Origin: Armillaria gallica
Lineage: Eukaryota; Basidiomycota; Agaricomycetes; Agaricales; Physalacriaceae
Length of the DNA: 64,000 bases
Assembly (NCBI GenBank): GCA_037576215.1
Contig: JBANDB010000015.1
Span: forward strand, 806,001 to 870,000
Direction of reading: 5' to 3'
Part shown: piece after piece, positions 34,456 to 48,103 of the stretch
Layout: each line of letters begins with the position of its first letter
Position numbering within the stretch: the first letter of the stretch is position 1
Position numbers and translations under genes: made by a program
Notes under the pieces: model-generated
What the model was told of the DNA's origin: nothing
The model's input: the letters and a program-made list of their open reading frames with translations, nothing else
Database searches by the model: none

Positions 34456-35319
34456 ATGTCTGCCATCTTGCCTGCAGAAATAATCGAGCTCGTCATACAC
34501 GAGACGTGGATGCTCCCCTTCATCAACAGTGAACGCCTTGCCTTCATGAAAGCGTCTCTACACATATCCTCGTGGTGGCTCACTTTTTTACAAGAATCAT
34601 TCACCGATGTCCACTTGGTGTCACCAAAATACTCCTTCTACCTCGCCAGTCTTTATCGCATCCGGGAACCATGCCACATTTTGACCATCAACACCAGTCG
34701 ACTCGTTCTCCAGAGCTACTTGGCCCACCATTGCCGTTCGATAACCCTAGGGCACAAACGGACCGAAGTATATTATGCGCATATGATTATCTGCAATCTA
34801 CCGAGATGCCCAAAAATCACCATGCTATTTCGCAACTTCGCCCAGAACTATCCTTCCTGGCTTGTTACCCGTGTCCAATCCTTGTTCGCTACAGCCAACA
34901 AAGATGGTCACTTGCGGTTGATATTCACGTACGATACAACTGCTGTTGACTATTCGCCCCGTGGCCGATACTCATATGCCTTGAAGCATTATTTCTACCC
35001 TCACGACATATTCAGTACACGGGAAACAGGACGAGCACTTCGTCCATTTATTGGAGTACGGCGACTCGAGATCAAGGGAGCAAATCCTTGTGCTGTCTTC
35101 ATGACAGTGGAGGCTTGTCCTGACCTCGAAATCTTGGAGACGGACGTCGATGAAAATCTGATACGAGGAGGCTTCAATGTTGCTAATACTCGTCCCCCGG
35201 CGTCTTGTCCTGAAGAGGCGTATTTCTTCACCAAGTGGAATCAGGATTATCCGACCGTGAAGATGCAATGGCCCAACATAAGTGATGAGCTCGCCAACAT
35301 GTTATCAGGTTGTCGATGA
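34456..35319 (+). CDS. F-box-like protein, intact (left edge of copy B)
   Basis: This single exon encodes about 287 residues. I chose the ATG at 34,456 because it directly precedes the F-box-like motif (SAILPAEIIELVIHETW). An in-frame ATG at 34,402 would add 18 residues. The body is typical of basidiomycete F-box-like proteins, with conserved words SWWLTFLQESF, GVRRLEIKGANP and CPDLEILETDVDE. There is no coiled coil. The role is inferred to be substrate choice for an SCF ubiquitin ligase. Homology to copy A begins only at codon ~155 (34,919), so the 5' half is single-copy in this window. Confidence 0.75.
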   Translation: MSAILPAEIIELVIHETWMLPFINSERLAFMKASLHISSWWLTFLQESFTDVHLVSPKYSFYLASLYRIREPCHILTINTSRLVLQSYLAHHCRSITLGHKRTEVYYAHMIICNLPRCPKITMLFRNFAQNYPSWLVTRVQSLFATANKDGHLRLIFTYDTTAVDYSPRGRYSYALKHYFYPHDIFSTRETGRALRPFIGVRRLEIKGANPCAVFMTVEACPDLEILETDVDENLIRGGFNVANTRPPASCPEEAYFFTKWNQDYPTVKMQWPNISDELANMLSGCR

Positions 35320-35535
35320 GACTGTAAAGCAGCCCTATAACGCTGGAGCAGGAGAAGAGACTGTATGCAAGTAGAGGCTAGAGGCCGAATTGGCCGAACC
35401 TATCTTTGGGATCCCAGAATGTGCAACATGAAAATGGAAATGATCTGCACTGTCACCGGCAACTCCCTTCCCACCGGTATCTTGACTAGTGCTTCGCTGT
35501 CTCCTTCTTTATTTTCACCTCCATCACTGTCCTCG

Positions 35536-36700
35536 ATGTATGCGCATATATTTCCAGCTTCCCAGGGAGCTTATGATCCCATCGTGAACAAGTCCCTGAG
35601 CCTCGACAATTGGCCAGGAAAATTGTCCACGTTCTGGCATGCCTTCGTACATGGGAGACTCTCCAAGCCACCAGCCAACGAGTTTGAGATCTCAGCAGCC
35701 CTCAATCGACGTGCAAGGGAGAACCAGATAAGCCTCGGTGAGAAATTGAATACTTATGAGCTACAACGAGAGTTAAATCTGACGCACCCTAAAACGCTTC
35801 CGCCGACTGCTTCACCAACACCTTCTCGGTACCGTCACTTTATCATAGATTTCTGGGCGAGGACTGGCAAGGCAAGACGGAAGCAAGCGAAGAGAAAACA
35901 GATAGGCTGTCGTTGTCTTCGTTATCGCCGTCGTCGACTCTTCCAGTTGTAGGAAGCGGGGAGTTTCATGCCTCTTCCTCGACTGTTTTACCGAAAGGCG
36001 AGGTCCCAGTAAAGGCGAGTCCTGGGCCTATTCTTTCCTTCCTATTGCGCTGCCTTTCATTGGGTTAACACGACATTAGAAGAATGTGCTCCAAGTCATG
36101 AAACCCGTTTTAACCGTCGCCGTCAAATTTCAGAAAGAGTTACAGAAATCTGCTAAGCGAGCTAAAGTACAGCGTTCCATTATGAAGCACCAAGCACCAT
36201 AAATGACATCCTCGTTACAGGGAAATGCAGCGGAAGTCAAGGTGCTCGTACGCGAGATCCACCAACATTCACATTTACTGGTATTTCTCCTCAGCGAGTC
36301 AAAGGAGACGTCAGCCGGGATTTCAGCATTTGAGGTTGCCCTCTATGATAATCTTGAGGCGGCCCTCAAAGAATATGCTGTGTACGTTTGAGCTTCCGCG
36401 ACGGTGCTTACCTCCCACCTCATACTTCAAGTTGCGCAGTGTATCCGAGGCTCTCATCAAAGGCCTGAAGATGGCAGTCGATCTTGGGGAATGGAGCAAT
36501 CGCAATGGAATACGCGCGCAGCTTGATTTCGCGCAGATGGAGTGGGAGTTCATCGAGGGTGTAATGAATGTGTGTCGATGTTTGAATCCTTTTCTTTTTG
36601 GAGCTCACTGTCAAATGTATAGGAAATCCTGGCCAATGCCCGGGAACGGGCGCTCGCGGACTTCATTTTTAAAGGACTTGCAAGTAGGCGTATTGTGTAG
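35536..36700 (+). CDS. Unrecognised spliced gene, helical C-terminal region (copy B)
   Basis: Copy B partner of 2,727-3,734. The last exons correspond, with introns at 36,570-36,622 and equivalents of the others, and the stop is at 36,698-36,700. Words such as FQKELQKSAKRAK and MEWEFIEGVMN are kept with conservative changes. Exon 1 here has about 155 bp more than in copy A (reading ANEFEISAALNRRARENQ). That puts the following stretch out of frame unless another intron exists near 35,730-35,850. It is either a longer isoform with an extra intron or a broken copy. Confidence 0.45.
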
Positions 36701-37209
36701 GGACGTCCTGGACGGGGGTGATTATATGGGTTGTGAACGATAGATGTATACTATAAGGACACTTGATCCGCTCACATTTTCGTACTGTTATTATCCTCGT
36801 GTCTCCTTTTTCTCGTTCATCATACGTCTACTGTGCATTCTTCCTTTTCTCGCTGTTCCAATCTTCCTCCTACTATCATTAGTATTACTGTCCCTTGTCT
36901 CATGAACTATCTGTAATTTGATGCCGTTTTGTAAGTGCCAGTGTTATAGTAATATGCCGAGAGAACCGTATTCTTGTAAAAAAAAATTGCATGTCCGGTG
37001 CGTCCTTTGGCCCCAGAACACGCCAAACGCGCGAGACAGAAAAGACATCAGATGCCGCAGACCCGTTCTGAGTAGTCTAGTACGATGATATACCCTTTTT
37101 GACAGGATGAGGACGCCATACGTATGGAAAATTCGCTCACCGGGAGCCGTTTAGTGTAATCAGTCATTGATTTTAATTAATGAGATGAGTCCGATATTGA
37201 GGAGCCAGA

Positions 37210-38400
37210 GTCAACGAGAATACTGGGTTCAGGAGATATCGTGCACTGTGACGTGAACGAACTGGGAGGGGAAGGAACCATAGAGAAAGTCAGTGACAAA
37301 AATCCTACTATGGAAGTTGAATTTCAGTCAACTTCAAGACCAAAGGACCAAAGGACCAAACCTGTACCCCTCCAGAACGGTCACGAGACCACGACGCGCG
37401 AGACAAGAAATTCGTTGTAGTACGTGTCGTGCGAGAAGACAATCACGGTATGTTCGACGTGTAACAAAGTAGGTGGATGTGTGCGGAATACCGAGTAAGG
37501 AAAATGAGACAAAGAAGGAAGAGGAAATGAAATGAGAGGATGGGATGATCACTAGTGCGCGCGTCATGCTCATGCTATATTCTTGTTCGCTCCAAGATTG
37601 ACTCTCGGGCGGATTTTCTACGTTGTTTGGCGATTCCCATCGTCACATCTCCTGCATCCAGTTTCCTACCGCAAATGTAGGTATGTCTGACTTTGGTATA
37701 TGATGATGATGCTTTCTGATAAACAAACCGGCATCACATCACGAGAAAGCAGTGTAATAACAAGAGTAGAAAGAGAACGAAAGGTGGCACCAGAGGAAAT
37801 AGAAGGGCATCAATATGCAAACCGTGAACAAGAAAAGGCGGGTGCAGAGATAAGACATGAAAGATCCAGTTACATGCAGTGGACAAGAGCAATACTTACA
37901 GTCCGCACTAAACCTCAACGACCTGCGCAACCATCGTCATCTCCGGGACGTCCCACAAGTAAGCCGCCCAAAACGCACACCGCCAGGAGTAGTCTCCCCT
38001 CCATGTCCACTGTTCGCGTTTACTGTAAAGAGGGCGTACAGCATGCAGGCGGCGTCACTCAAGTAATGACGCCTCTTAGCCTCAATCGCAAACTTGACGA
38101 TTGAAACCATGATAAGGAGGGTACCGCGTCAAACACGATGTTCATTCCCCAGGGGTGAGCGCGCGCGATCTCCACATAACTCCCGACACGCATCGCCAGA
38201 TCGAGCTTGCCTTTCGCTCCACGACGATAGCTGTGATGCGTTCTGCAGCAACGGGGATGCCGATTAGCGTGACCCATGCACCGCAGGTGGAGGTAAGGCA
38301 TTTAAGAAACGAGACAAGGTTATCAATGTGACGTAGGCGCAACGATGCAGAGACATGGGGAGGTTTATCTTAATTTTGTGGGGAGTCGCGCGTGGCAGAA
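37210..38400 (-). pseudogene. Decayed membrane-protein-like gene (copy B)
   Basis: This corresponds to 4,240-5,390 of copy A. The upstream 540 bp with the remaining exons are deleted here, and the sequence joins directly to the equivalent of 5,930 at about 38,400. The hydrophobic segment is also damaged (frame change after MNIVFDAV near 38,120). It is clearly a relic. Confidence 0.4.
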
Positions 38401-38755
38401 ACCGCTGCGGATCTCTTCATCCAATAGGATCTCGTTCGTCGGCAGCAGGTGCTTAAAGCAGATACTCAGTGGCTTCGAGCAGCCCTACCATCGCCTCGAC
38501 CCCAAATCAGCATCGACAGCTACGACAGGGACACAACAAGGGCATTGCGGGAGGAGGACGTGGACGTGATGATGGTACTAGGGCAACGTCCCTGGATACA
38601 GTACAGTTTGGAATGTAAACGATCTTATGAGGTGAGCCAAGAATTGATCACTCTGTAGACTGAACATTCTGAGCGACGATGATCAATTATCAACGTTCGA
38701 ACATTCGTCGCTTCGGGCAAATGTAGGGTACTTTCAGGATTCAACTACATGAACA

Positions 38756-39941
38756 TTAGTCAAGCTACGCTTTCGTCACGTCCGAGACCTTGGGATCGAT
38801 TTTACCCAAAATATCCAACATCTCTCCCTAAACCCAAGGAATTAATAACCCATTTCATCGTCTGTATAGAGAAATTACTCACCATACTTTATTTTGGACG
38901 ATTCTTCCGTCGTCACTGATCACGAAATTGCACTCCTCCGCGACGTCAGACATCTGTATATACTTCTTCCGACTTGTTGGCAGGAATACCAGTTCGGATG
39001 CCCGAGAAACAGAAGCCGGGGTTGACAGGATCCACGGTGATCACCGATGAAGACGGGACATGGAGTTGCAGGGATTGTGCAAAGAGAGCATTGAGCACTA
39101 CGAAAACATGAGAGTTAGTCGGCATCGAGATCGATTAAAGTGTTACGAACGTTTGGAGTCAAAGTATCGGTGGTTCATGTCCCTGTCTTTCGGTCACCAC
39201 ACATGCTATAAAGTAGAAAGAGATCGAACGCACTCTTTTGTGCAATAGTCTTTGTCTGACAACTTCGCGGGGATGCTTGGACCAGCGATAACGTCCTTTT
39301 CAATCGCCGTCCAGTAGTGTACGTCGCTTATGACAACGACCAGTATGGGGATGACTGAGTACTTGCGAGCTGTCTTGAGCATCTTTGGGATCATATGGAT
39401 GGGCGAGTAAACCGGGACCGAGGTTGTTCGTATGCAAGCTAAGGAAACAGTTCGTCCTCGTCCGTTCATGGAAGACGCTGCGTACGTCCTCTCCCAACCC
39501 TTCACTTGCTCGTACTCTCAAGTCGCCATGCCGGCATTCTTCATGAGGATATTCAGTCGTTCTAGTTCACGTTTAGCCCGGTTGGCAAAGGCGACGACGC
39601 TGCTGAAATTGGCGAGATCGATGATCTATAGCTCCGCTTTTGTGTAGCCAGTCTCCTTCTGAATACCCGTGATGATAAAGATCGTTAGACATCGCCGTAG
39701 ACCTGGTAAGTGTAAAAACGTACGGGTGAGAGTGTCCGTCCCTTTCGCTTCGCTTCATTCCTTGCCGTCAACGCCAATGGGGAAGTATTCTTTAAGCAAA
39801 GTGTTTCGCGGCTTCGAAATTTAGTCTAGTGTTTGCACCAATGAGAACAAGCATTTTCCCGCTCAGATCGGCAGTGCCGACGGCGGGCATTGGTCTAGTC
39901 GGTCTGCTAACCACTGTTCGCGAGTTCTGGGAGCCATACAT
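38756..39941 (-). pseudogene. Short-chain dehydrogenase/reductase pseudogene 1 (copy B)
   Basis: Copy B partner of the SDR pseudogene at 6,249-7,541. It shares the frame break after the Rossmann motif and the break near 39,390-39,400. It also lacks about 107 bp around 38,965, removing the region around SRQFVYGAVG. Divergence from copy A drops sharply within this pseudogene, from about 9% left of 39,120 to about 1% right of 39,220. Confidence 0.75.
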
Positions 39942-41421
39942 GACCTAGAATTCGAGTAACACGAAGTAGGTCGCGCGAGGTGGATCTGATACAGCGTCAT
40001 TACTCATGTATAATCACCGAAGATCAAATCATCATACCGTGGTCCTCGAGAGTTGACATGCGCTGTTTATTGGCGGAAAGAACTAGCTGGATCGACGTGC
40101 GGGGATTATTGACAATGGGGCCATATGGTGGACGCAAAAAGCGAGGAGATACAGGACGCGCAGGTGTAAAGCCGACAGCAACACCTGTAATACAATTAAT
40201 ATATACAGTCAAAAAGTGGGGAAAACACGTACGGAACTCAAAGCAAGTGAGTTGCCCGTCTACCTGAGTTGCTGAACGATCATATGTATTCTTGGAGTCC
40301 TAACTGCGTGCATGCGACCGCGGGCTGAAGAGGATCGATGACGCGCCAAAAGACGGCAGCCTGATTATATGCGCGTCCAAATTCACAGATTCAGATAAAG
40401 ATCGTTGAGAGACAAAAATATGTAATATTTGCAGCCGCATGACATATTGTGCTCTGGCAGTGTTGATATCTTGCTATATGCACGTAAAACCGGGCTTGAG
40501 GCAGATTCCCTCGATGGCCATGTCCGATATCATGGCGCCGCCGCACTGTACATCCTCTTCAAGCGCCAAAGTTCACTAAAATCCCCCGAAAGCTGGATTG
40601 AGAACGAGACCTGCAGAATATTTCGTTCAGAAGCTCGGGAGAGCTCAGTCAGGCTGGCGCACCCGTCCAATGAGATACATATTGTCAGTCTTTCCTTTTC
40701 GATAATTGACGACTACAGGGGTCTCTGAGCAACGAGCAGTCCATCAGTGAGCCGGCGGTGTCAAGCGTGCACGTTGCAATGCGATGATGGTGGTAGGAGA
40801 CAGAGTCGCGTCGGACCTTGAAAAGGCATGTTTCATTCGGACGAAACCGAGTTTAACCGACTGAATCTTGGTTTTGACCGCCATTCAAATTTTGGGGCTC
40901 CGTGACACGGCCTGTTCCTCACGCGCACGCCTCGTTTGCGCCTTTCCGGACATTGACACCATGGCTCCTTTTTACACAAGTAATATGTACATGCCGGACC
41001 CTGCCACAAGTGGTTCCAGCAACGCAAAAAGGCTGGAATGTGTATCAAAACTATCAAAAGGTTCAAAACTTTCGTCTTACGATTTATTCTCTGCCTACTC
41101 GTCGGCATTACGGTCCGGCGAGTCTTGGCCCTTGCGTCTGCAGTCCGACTCTCCCCTTCCAGCATCTCTTCGACCGTGGAGGGACTTGTACTTCCATGAC
41201 CTTCAAATCCTATTTTGATTTGGTGTCGCTATCACGTCCTTGCGTCGGGTTCCTACGGTGGAGGGATCATTATCGAAAACCTGAGTTTGTCTCACGATAC
41301 GGAAACGGTGCTCATGTCGGCGCAGCAAGCTGACTGGAAGATGTTGTGCCCTCCTCCCCTGCGCGCAGACAGACCTCCGAGATCGACTTTTTGTTGACTG
41401 CGATCATACCCTACGTTCGGA

Positions 41422-42991
41422 ATGTCGAAACTGTATCATTGTCACCAATTGTTATTCAACGTTCATGGAGCGGACTCACATTACAAGATCAACCAGAGAC
41501 ATTTACCTCATTCTAAATCGCTACCACCACCTGCTCCTTCCACAATGCCCTTGCTATGTCCCTGTTCCAGCTGTAGATGTCGCTTTGGCTCACAGGCGAT
41601 GGGACAGCTGCTCGAAGCCATTGAGTACTATACAGACCGGATCAACCACCTCCTAGCAACGAATGACATCCCAATGGAAGGGGAAATGCATAGCTTCGCT
41701 GCGCTTTCCGCAGAAAAGAAGGCGCTGGGAAGCGAAGTCAATCGTAGGAAAACGTCTTGAGGACTCGATGGATTACTTGGTGTCTCTACGAAACAAGACA
41801 AACCAGGAGCTCGCAAAATACAACATCATCAGATCCCCTCATCGACATCTTCCCAGTGATGTGCTATCCGAAATTTTCTTCAGATGCGTGGATGAGAATC
41901 TCATCCAGCAGAACATAGACCGCATGGGCAACAAGAAAAATATAATTATTTCGCTGGATCATCGTTTGGCACCGTGGGTTCTCATAAGGGTGAGCAAACG
42001 CTGGCGTGTTATAGCCTTATCCCTTCCTCGTCTCTGGTCTACCATAAGCGTCAATATCTCATGGGACACATTCGTCAGCAGCTCGGAAAATTTCCGGTGC
42101 ATGCAGGCATTAGCACTGCAGCTTCAACGTGCCCGTACATGCTTATTATCATTGACATTAAAGAGCTCCGCCACCCTCACAACCTCTCACACTCTAACCC
42201 TTCTCATGTCCTCTTCGCCGCGCTGGAAGAAATTACTAATAGCAGTCCCGATCCATTCATACCGAGATCTCTACGGACTAGAAGGCAATCTTCCTTCGCT
42301 GGAAGAGTTTTATGGTCTCACCACGGTTGATGTTCATCGCGTGTACAATTCACCCCCTCTTGAATTCACTGGCCTCCGTGGAGCTCCCATGCTCAAAAAA
42401 GTTGCAAGCTTACCGGCGATCTTGAATCAGATATCCATACATACGCCTCAAATCACGGTGGCCGAGGTCATAAACGCGCAGGTTACGAGTCAATTGCTGA
42501 CTTTGGTTCTCCCCCGCCTGCCTCTCCTCGAGCGAGCTTCACTCCCATGCCCGCCGGCAAGTGGCAACCTCGGGGGCACCAATATCACAATGGCTCATCT
42601 TCGACACCTCTCCCTTCCGATGTCGTCCAGTATTCTCGCAAACCTGGCATTACCAGCGCTCACGACATTAACTCTGAAAGGAGACATCTCCGTCGACACG
42701 GTCCTCTCACATATCCAGCGCTCTGGGTCCACGATTCGGGAGATAATGATTGCCTCGGATGACATTGTTGAAGCAGATTGCACCCGCCTGCTCAACGAAC
42801 TCTCGGCTCTCGAGGTCGTTGCGATTCTTACAAAATATGCTCATACGCCCGCATTCATCCAGGGGCTGTTTCAGACTTCTGGTCGTTTTATGAAGTTACA
42901 CAGGCTGATGTTGAAGGGAGTAGAAGCTGTTGATCCAGCAAGCCTTGTACATGTCAGAGACACGCACCCTGGTATCATTATAATGGAGTAG
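41422..42991 (+). pseudogene. Coiled-coil F-box gene 1, frameshifted (copy B)
   Basis: Copy B partner of 9,020-10,591. The copy A nonsense site reads CGA here, so the C-terminal part is open as one frame from 41,663 to 42,991. Near 41,744-41,751 a short replacement removes 2 bases relative to A and throws the N-terminal part out of frame just inside the coiled coil. An internal ATG at 41,663 or 41,769 could still give a protein with the F-box and the LRR-like region, so partial function is possible. The remaining ~20 substitutions are mostly conservative. Confidence 0.8.
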
Positions 42992-44055
42992 ATCAGTTGT
43001 CCCATACGGTCCTGCCGTTACACCCCTAAACAAAACAAATCGTACTAGGAATCAAGATATTGTTTAATAGCATCGATGTGAAGACCATTTTGCATCGCGA
43101 GTTGGGAATTACATGAACCACTGAAAATACACAAAAATTTGGTGTACCGGCGTCGCTCACGAGTCAGAGTACCTGATAACGGAGGGCATGGGAGTGACTT
43201 CAGTTCGTTCAATGTGAGGACTCAGGGCGCTAGCTTTCCAGCCGACGATAGTGACGCTCGGGGATAGGCCAGAAATCTAATAGAGCTCTTATCCAATTAT
43301 CCAATGTTTCCTTGGATACACTACCACGTTAAAGTTCAGAAGTTGGTACGTACCCAAAGCTTCGAGAGATTCGCGACCTCCGACCAAGGAAGGTCATGAC
43401 TGAGATGCGTCCATGATCCATCTCTTCTTAATGAGCACTTCAATATAGACGAACAGAGTAACTACGCAAAACCCGAAGATGATCACAGCGGATCGTCCCC
43501 CGATAGTTCCCCTTCGAAGTTAATTAGTATAGAGCTTTGGACTCATATTACAAAAACAGAAGAGGGCTGGGAAGGGTGGTCCTAAACGAAAATTCCAAGG
43601 TGCCACATTCACTGAGAGGCTGCTCAAAGGTAACAGGTTGCGACAAGCGGGAAGGGCGCAGAACGTCTTGAAAATATCGGAACTTTTTGTTTGGGTATTA
43701 TTCCTCCATTACATGTAAATGAATTTGTAAGCGGTAGGAACATAGTGTACTTGCAGATATTGGGAGAGAGTCCTAGTCAAGTCCTAGGCATGCTTGCGGA
43801 TGAGCGGACCGAAAACCGCAAGGCGTAGGCGCGTTGCGGAGCTGGAAAGGTCGGAGCCCTTTTTGACTACTTTTTGACTCCAACTTCAAATTGAACATTT
43901 CGGTATATCTGGACGTACGTTCAACCTAACTCGTCCGCTTTGTATTATTGATAAAATTACTATACGCCAGTACATCCCCGCGTACACAAATCTCGAGGCT
44001 TAGGATAAATCATAACACGAGTAGAACGACATTAGGTATGGATTGAGTCCACTCG

Positions 44056-45812
44056 ATGTCTGGTAGTTTAATGATCTCAATGATCTCCTTTGTAGGTCAA
44101 TTTATATCATTGATGCAATCCTCCGGCTTATTTCTCGATAGCATAGTGGCCAGATACGACTGGGTATTGACTTTTACTCATTCCCCCGCGGTTACTCCCT
44201 TGTTATCCACGAACGATCCACCATCATGTCTACAATCCGCCCAGCTAAACGCCTCTATCCAAAGCTTCAGCACCATTCTTCCAGAACTGCAGGGCGAGCT
44301 TGACACGCTCCGAAAAGCGGTGGCATCCCTGGAGGCACAGATGTCGCGCCTTCTGTCTTTGAAGCGCGAATGCGAGGCAATTTTGTCTCCATTTCGCCGT
44401 TTACCCCCGGAGATGCTCATGGAGATTCTACGTTGTAGCTGGACAACGTATGAGCGATATTCGGACGCAAGACGTGATATGCATAGATCTAGTCTCAACG
44501 TTTTCACCATTGAACGTGGACCATGGTATCTTGGCCATGTTTGTCGCTCGTGGAGAGATACCGTCGGAAACCTCTGTCCTGACCTTTGGTCGAATATGAC
44601 AATTGAGGTTCCACCGAGAACAGGACCCCCTTTCCATCGAGCCATGAAGCGAAATATGGTAGCGCTGCTGGAGCGTGTGCTTGAGCGTACTGGTGGCCAT
44701 CAACTCGACTTCTACTTCAAACACTACAGCTCAGAGTCACCCCAGGATGACCAAGTGATGGCTCAATGCTTCAGCCTGATGTTGGCACATTCCGGCCAGT
44801 GGAGGAGAACCGAGCTGGTCATAACTTCTCCTCTCCTTTCTCGTATCTTATCCGTTCACGGAAAAGTTGACTGGCTCGAAGAGCTATACATTACCTGTAA
44901 CGGGGACCCAATTTCGACCAACATCAACGCCTTTGAAGTTGCCCCCAGGTTGAAAATCCTTCACCTGGAAAACATGCACCGAAGTGTCGAAGTCCGCTAT
45001 CCCACTGCCAATCTCGTCTCACTGTTCGATGGAAGACGATTTTCTGGACACGACGTAACACAGAGGTATCTACATGTTATCGCATCGTCACCAAATTTCG
45101 TCTTTCTCGTGGCATCATCATAGTCACATCCCTGTATCCTCCCCTCCGTATTATCCTCTCATTACCCACCTGACACTCGAAGAGCTCTCAGCCTCGTCAG
45201 GAAAACTCCTCCGCAGTCTTAGGCTACCAGCCTTGACGCAGATGGCTCTCAGGTCTGGGCATGAGGATTTCGACGACATACCTGTAAAGTGTCCCTGATG
45301 CCCTCTCAGAGCTTCATGATTTGCTTGTACGCTCTCAGTGTTCCTTAATGTCACTCTCCCTTGTTGATGCTGCAGTCGACGAACACCTGCTCGCAATTAT
45401 AGCGTTATGTCCTCATCTCAGGGACTTATCCGTCGAATTCAACGGTTGGGCAGGGGAACCAGATACGTTCCTGGCATCTCTCGTTCGTAGGATGTCGGAG
45501 ACGCAAGTTGTGGAAGGATTACACCGACATATATTGGTTCCTGACTTGGAATATCTGGATATCAAGCTCATTGCTGTTGACTATAATTACATCTCTTTCA
45601 TCGACAGAGATTTTGTGGAGATGATTACTTCACGAGTCGGAAGCGACCCCCACAATTCCTCGCGACTCAAGTCGCTCGCCCTTACAGTCATAGGAACAGG
45701 ATGGGATTGCGACCTAGTTGAAGCGGACTTCGAGGCGCTGAACGCATTGAATGGAAATCATAGTTTTCATCTCACTACAATGTTGGACAATGCAGACACA
45801 GATACTGATTGA
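44056..45812 (+). pseudogene. Coiled-coil F-box gene 2, two frameshifts (copy B)
   Basis: Copy B partner of the intact gene at 11,653-13,413. Two separate 2-base losses break it: one in a TC-rich run near 45,096-45,106 and one in a C-run near 45,291-45,295 (five C in A, three here). The first 350 codons, with the coiled coil and F-box, remain open and stop at 45,123. The leucine-rich C-terminal half is lost. Further substitutions (about 1.4% overall) are spread along the gene. Confidence 0.85.
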
Positions 45813-46350
45813 ATACTTTCACCGTCTATATACGTTCCCTCGCTGTAACAGTTACCGATAGTAATATCTTTTTCCGACCAATGATATATTATATTTCTCA
45901 GTTTTTAATGTCTATCAATGGTCAGGTCAGCGAAGAAATCTGTCACCATTTGCTCTATGCTATAAGAAGAATCAGCTTGAATCGATGATCATTGCAGATA
46001 CAATCTGTTGAAGGAAAATATACCTGTCTTGACGCTCCGTTGCCAAGACTATGTCCTTTGGTCAATGTGTTTTTTAAACGAAAGGTGATCATGAACTGAG
46101 GCATTTCACCCAGCCGGATGCGCCACATCTAAGTCGTACGTAGACTCGGGATCATATTTCAGGTCCTTAAGACCGTATGAACTCACGTTGCTTGCGAAGC
46201 TATACCAATGTTATTACCGTCGTAATGGTGAGCTTAATCATTCACAGGCCTCTCCTTTTACAAAGCCGCTTCTTTCAAAGGCTTCTTCCAGCGGTAAGAC
46301 AAAACACCGTCAGAGAACTTTACGTACAAAGGAAAGCCCAACGGACAGAA

Positions 46351-47685
46351 TTATTTGATATTGTCCAGAACAAAGTCAAGCGCGAGACCAGTTTCCCTGA
46401 GCTCCTCCAAATCAACCTCATCGTTAGACTCCAAGCCATAACTCCAATTATGTCCTGTTACATGTAGACGAAGTTTCATGAGAAGGCCTTTGCGATGCCG
46501 CAAAGAAACCATCTCGAGAAAGCCGCGATCAAGAAACAAGATATACTCCTTCTAACACGACACTAAGACATCTCAGGGAAGGTATCAAAGAGGAGCAAAA
46601 TGACCAATCCACTAGTTCGACCTCCCCCGATTCCTCCAAACCTCCACAAGATCGTCGTCAACAACAGAGCCGAATCAGCGAATAGTGGGAGTAGCGAATT
46701 AACTCCGACAGTGCTGTGATAACATCGTTTGCAAGGCCAACATCCTGCTGGTCTGTGTCTTTGTCATAGCCGACATGAGAACGACCTCACGCAGAGCTGG
46801 TAGTTTGATGCACCGCAGGAAGCTCGTCGAGGATACAGAAAGGGGGTTCGGGGACGGTTTGATGATGTCAACATATTTCGGCATTAGACGGTCACCTTCG
46901 TTCATCATAAAGCTAGACTAGATTGGTGGTAGGGAAATGGATTTGGGCCTCAGGATGCATGTTTCTCAGCTGGAGATGCCTCAATTTTGGGGCAATTTCG
47001 AAGACTGTGATAGGGTCTGATTCGCGCCCAATATTCCCTGAACACAGCAGATATGCGTCGGTGAGCCAATCGACCTTTCCGCGAACAACAGAAAGACGTG
47101 GAAGAAAGGACCGATGGACGACGAATGCGCGGAATGATTCATCATAATATCGAAGCACCGTTGCATCACGGTTAACTCTTCTGCTGGTGTGGTGGCGCAA
47201 TGTACGGACATGAAATCAAGGAGATGCTTGCCGATGCGTCCAAGCGCACACTGAAGCATTCCTACTATATCTCTGCTGAGATGCCAGTCATCTGTTCGGT
47301 CGTGTGGAGCTCGGATGGTCATCATTGCACATAACTCAGGGCAGAGCGTACTGACGATGACCCTCCATAGTCTACACACTTGCCCAAGATACCATGGGCC
47401 CTCTGCAACGGTGAAAACGTCAAATCCACTGATATGAGTTTCCTCGGAATCATCGACCGCCGTCCACGTGTGACATAGGATCCATTACAATCTCCGCTGG
47501 TACTCGGCGGATGGGAGATAGCACAAGATGCTGGAGAGCGTACCCGAGACATTTGCGCCTCAAGGGACACGACCGCGTTCCCTAGCAGGTCAAGACCTGC
47601 CTGGATTTCTCGGCTAGCATGCTCTAAATGGCTTGTTGATGCCTTCAGGTTGGCAGATTGGAGCGATGACGACAGGTCGTTCGAA
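46351..47685 (-). pseudogene. F-box pseudogene 3 (copy B)
   Basis: Copy B partner of 14,043-15,390 with the same decay, plus about 13 bp of net deletions near 46,545 and 46,770. The words LCPELCAMM, GKVDWLTDAY and FEIAPKLRHLQL are still readable. Confidence 0.75.
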
Positions 47686-48103
47686 CGGAGTTAGGCGGTG
47701 ATATCAGGTGAGTGGGTGATGGTCGATATCCAGTCGAACCTAGCTACGCGTTGGTCAAGCCGATTCCATGGTCAATGTAAGAGTGGCAGTCATTGGCGCG
47801 TAAAAGGAGGGCTCTGTCAGAACACGTCAGTGTTCGTTCAGAATGAGAGGCGCAGATACAAACTTACACTTTTCGCGCGCAAAATCGTGATACGTGTTGA
47901 ACAGCAAGAAGACCGCACAGAAGGAAGACAACAGGCAAAAATTATTCGATTCCCGCTTCACGTAATCCAGAGTCCTATGTCCGGGACATCGAGCGAAAAC
48001 GGCATTGGTTTAGATGACTGTTCTGTCTCCTCGTGAATGTTGTTCTGACAACCAAAGCACCTCGCATGAAGATGGAGCGCAACGTCAGCCCATGCGGGAA
48101 AAA

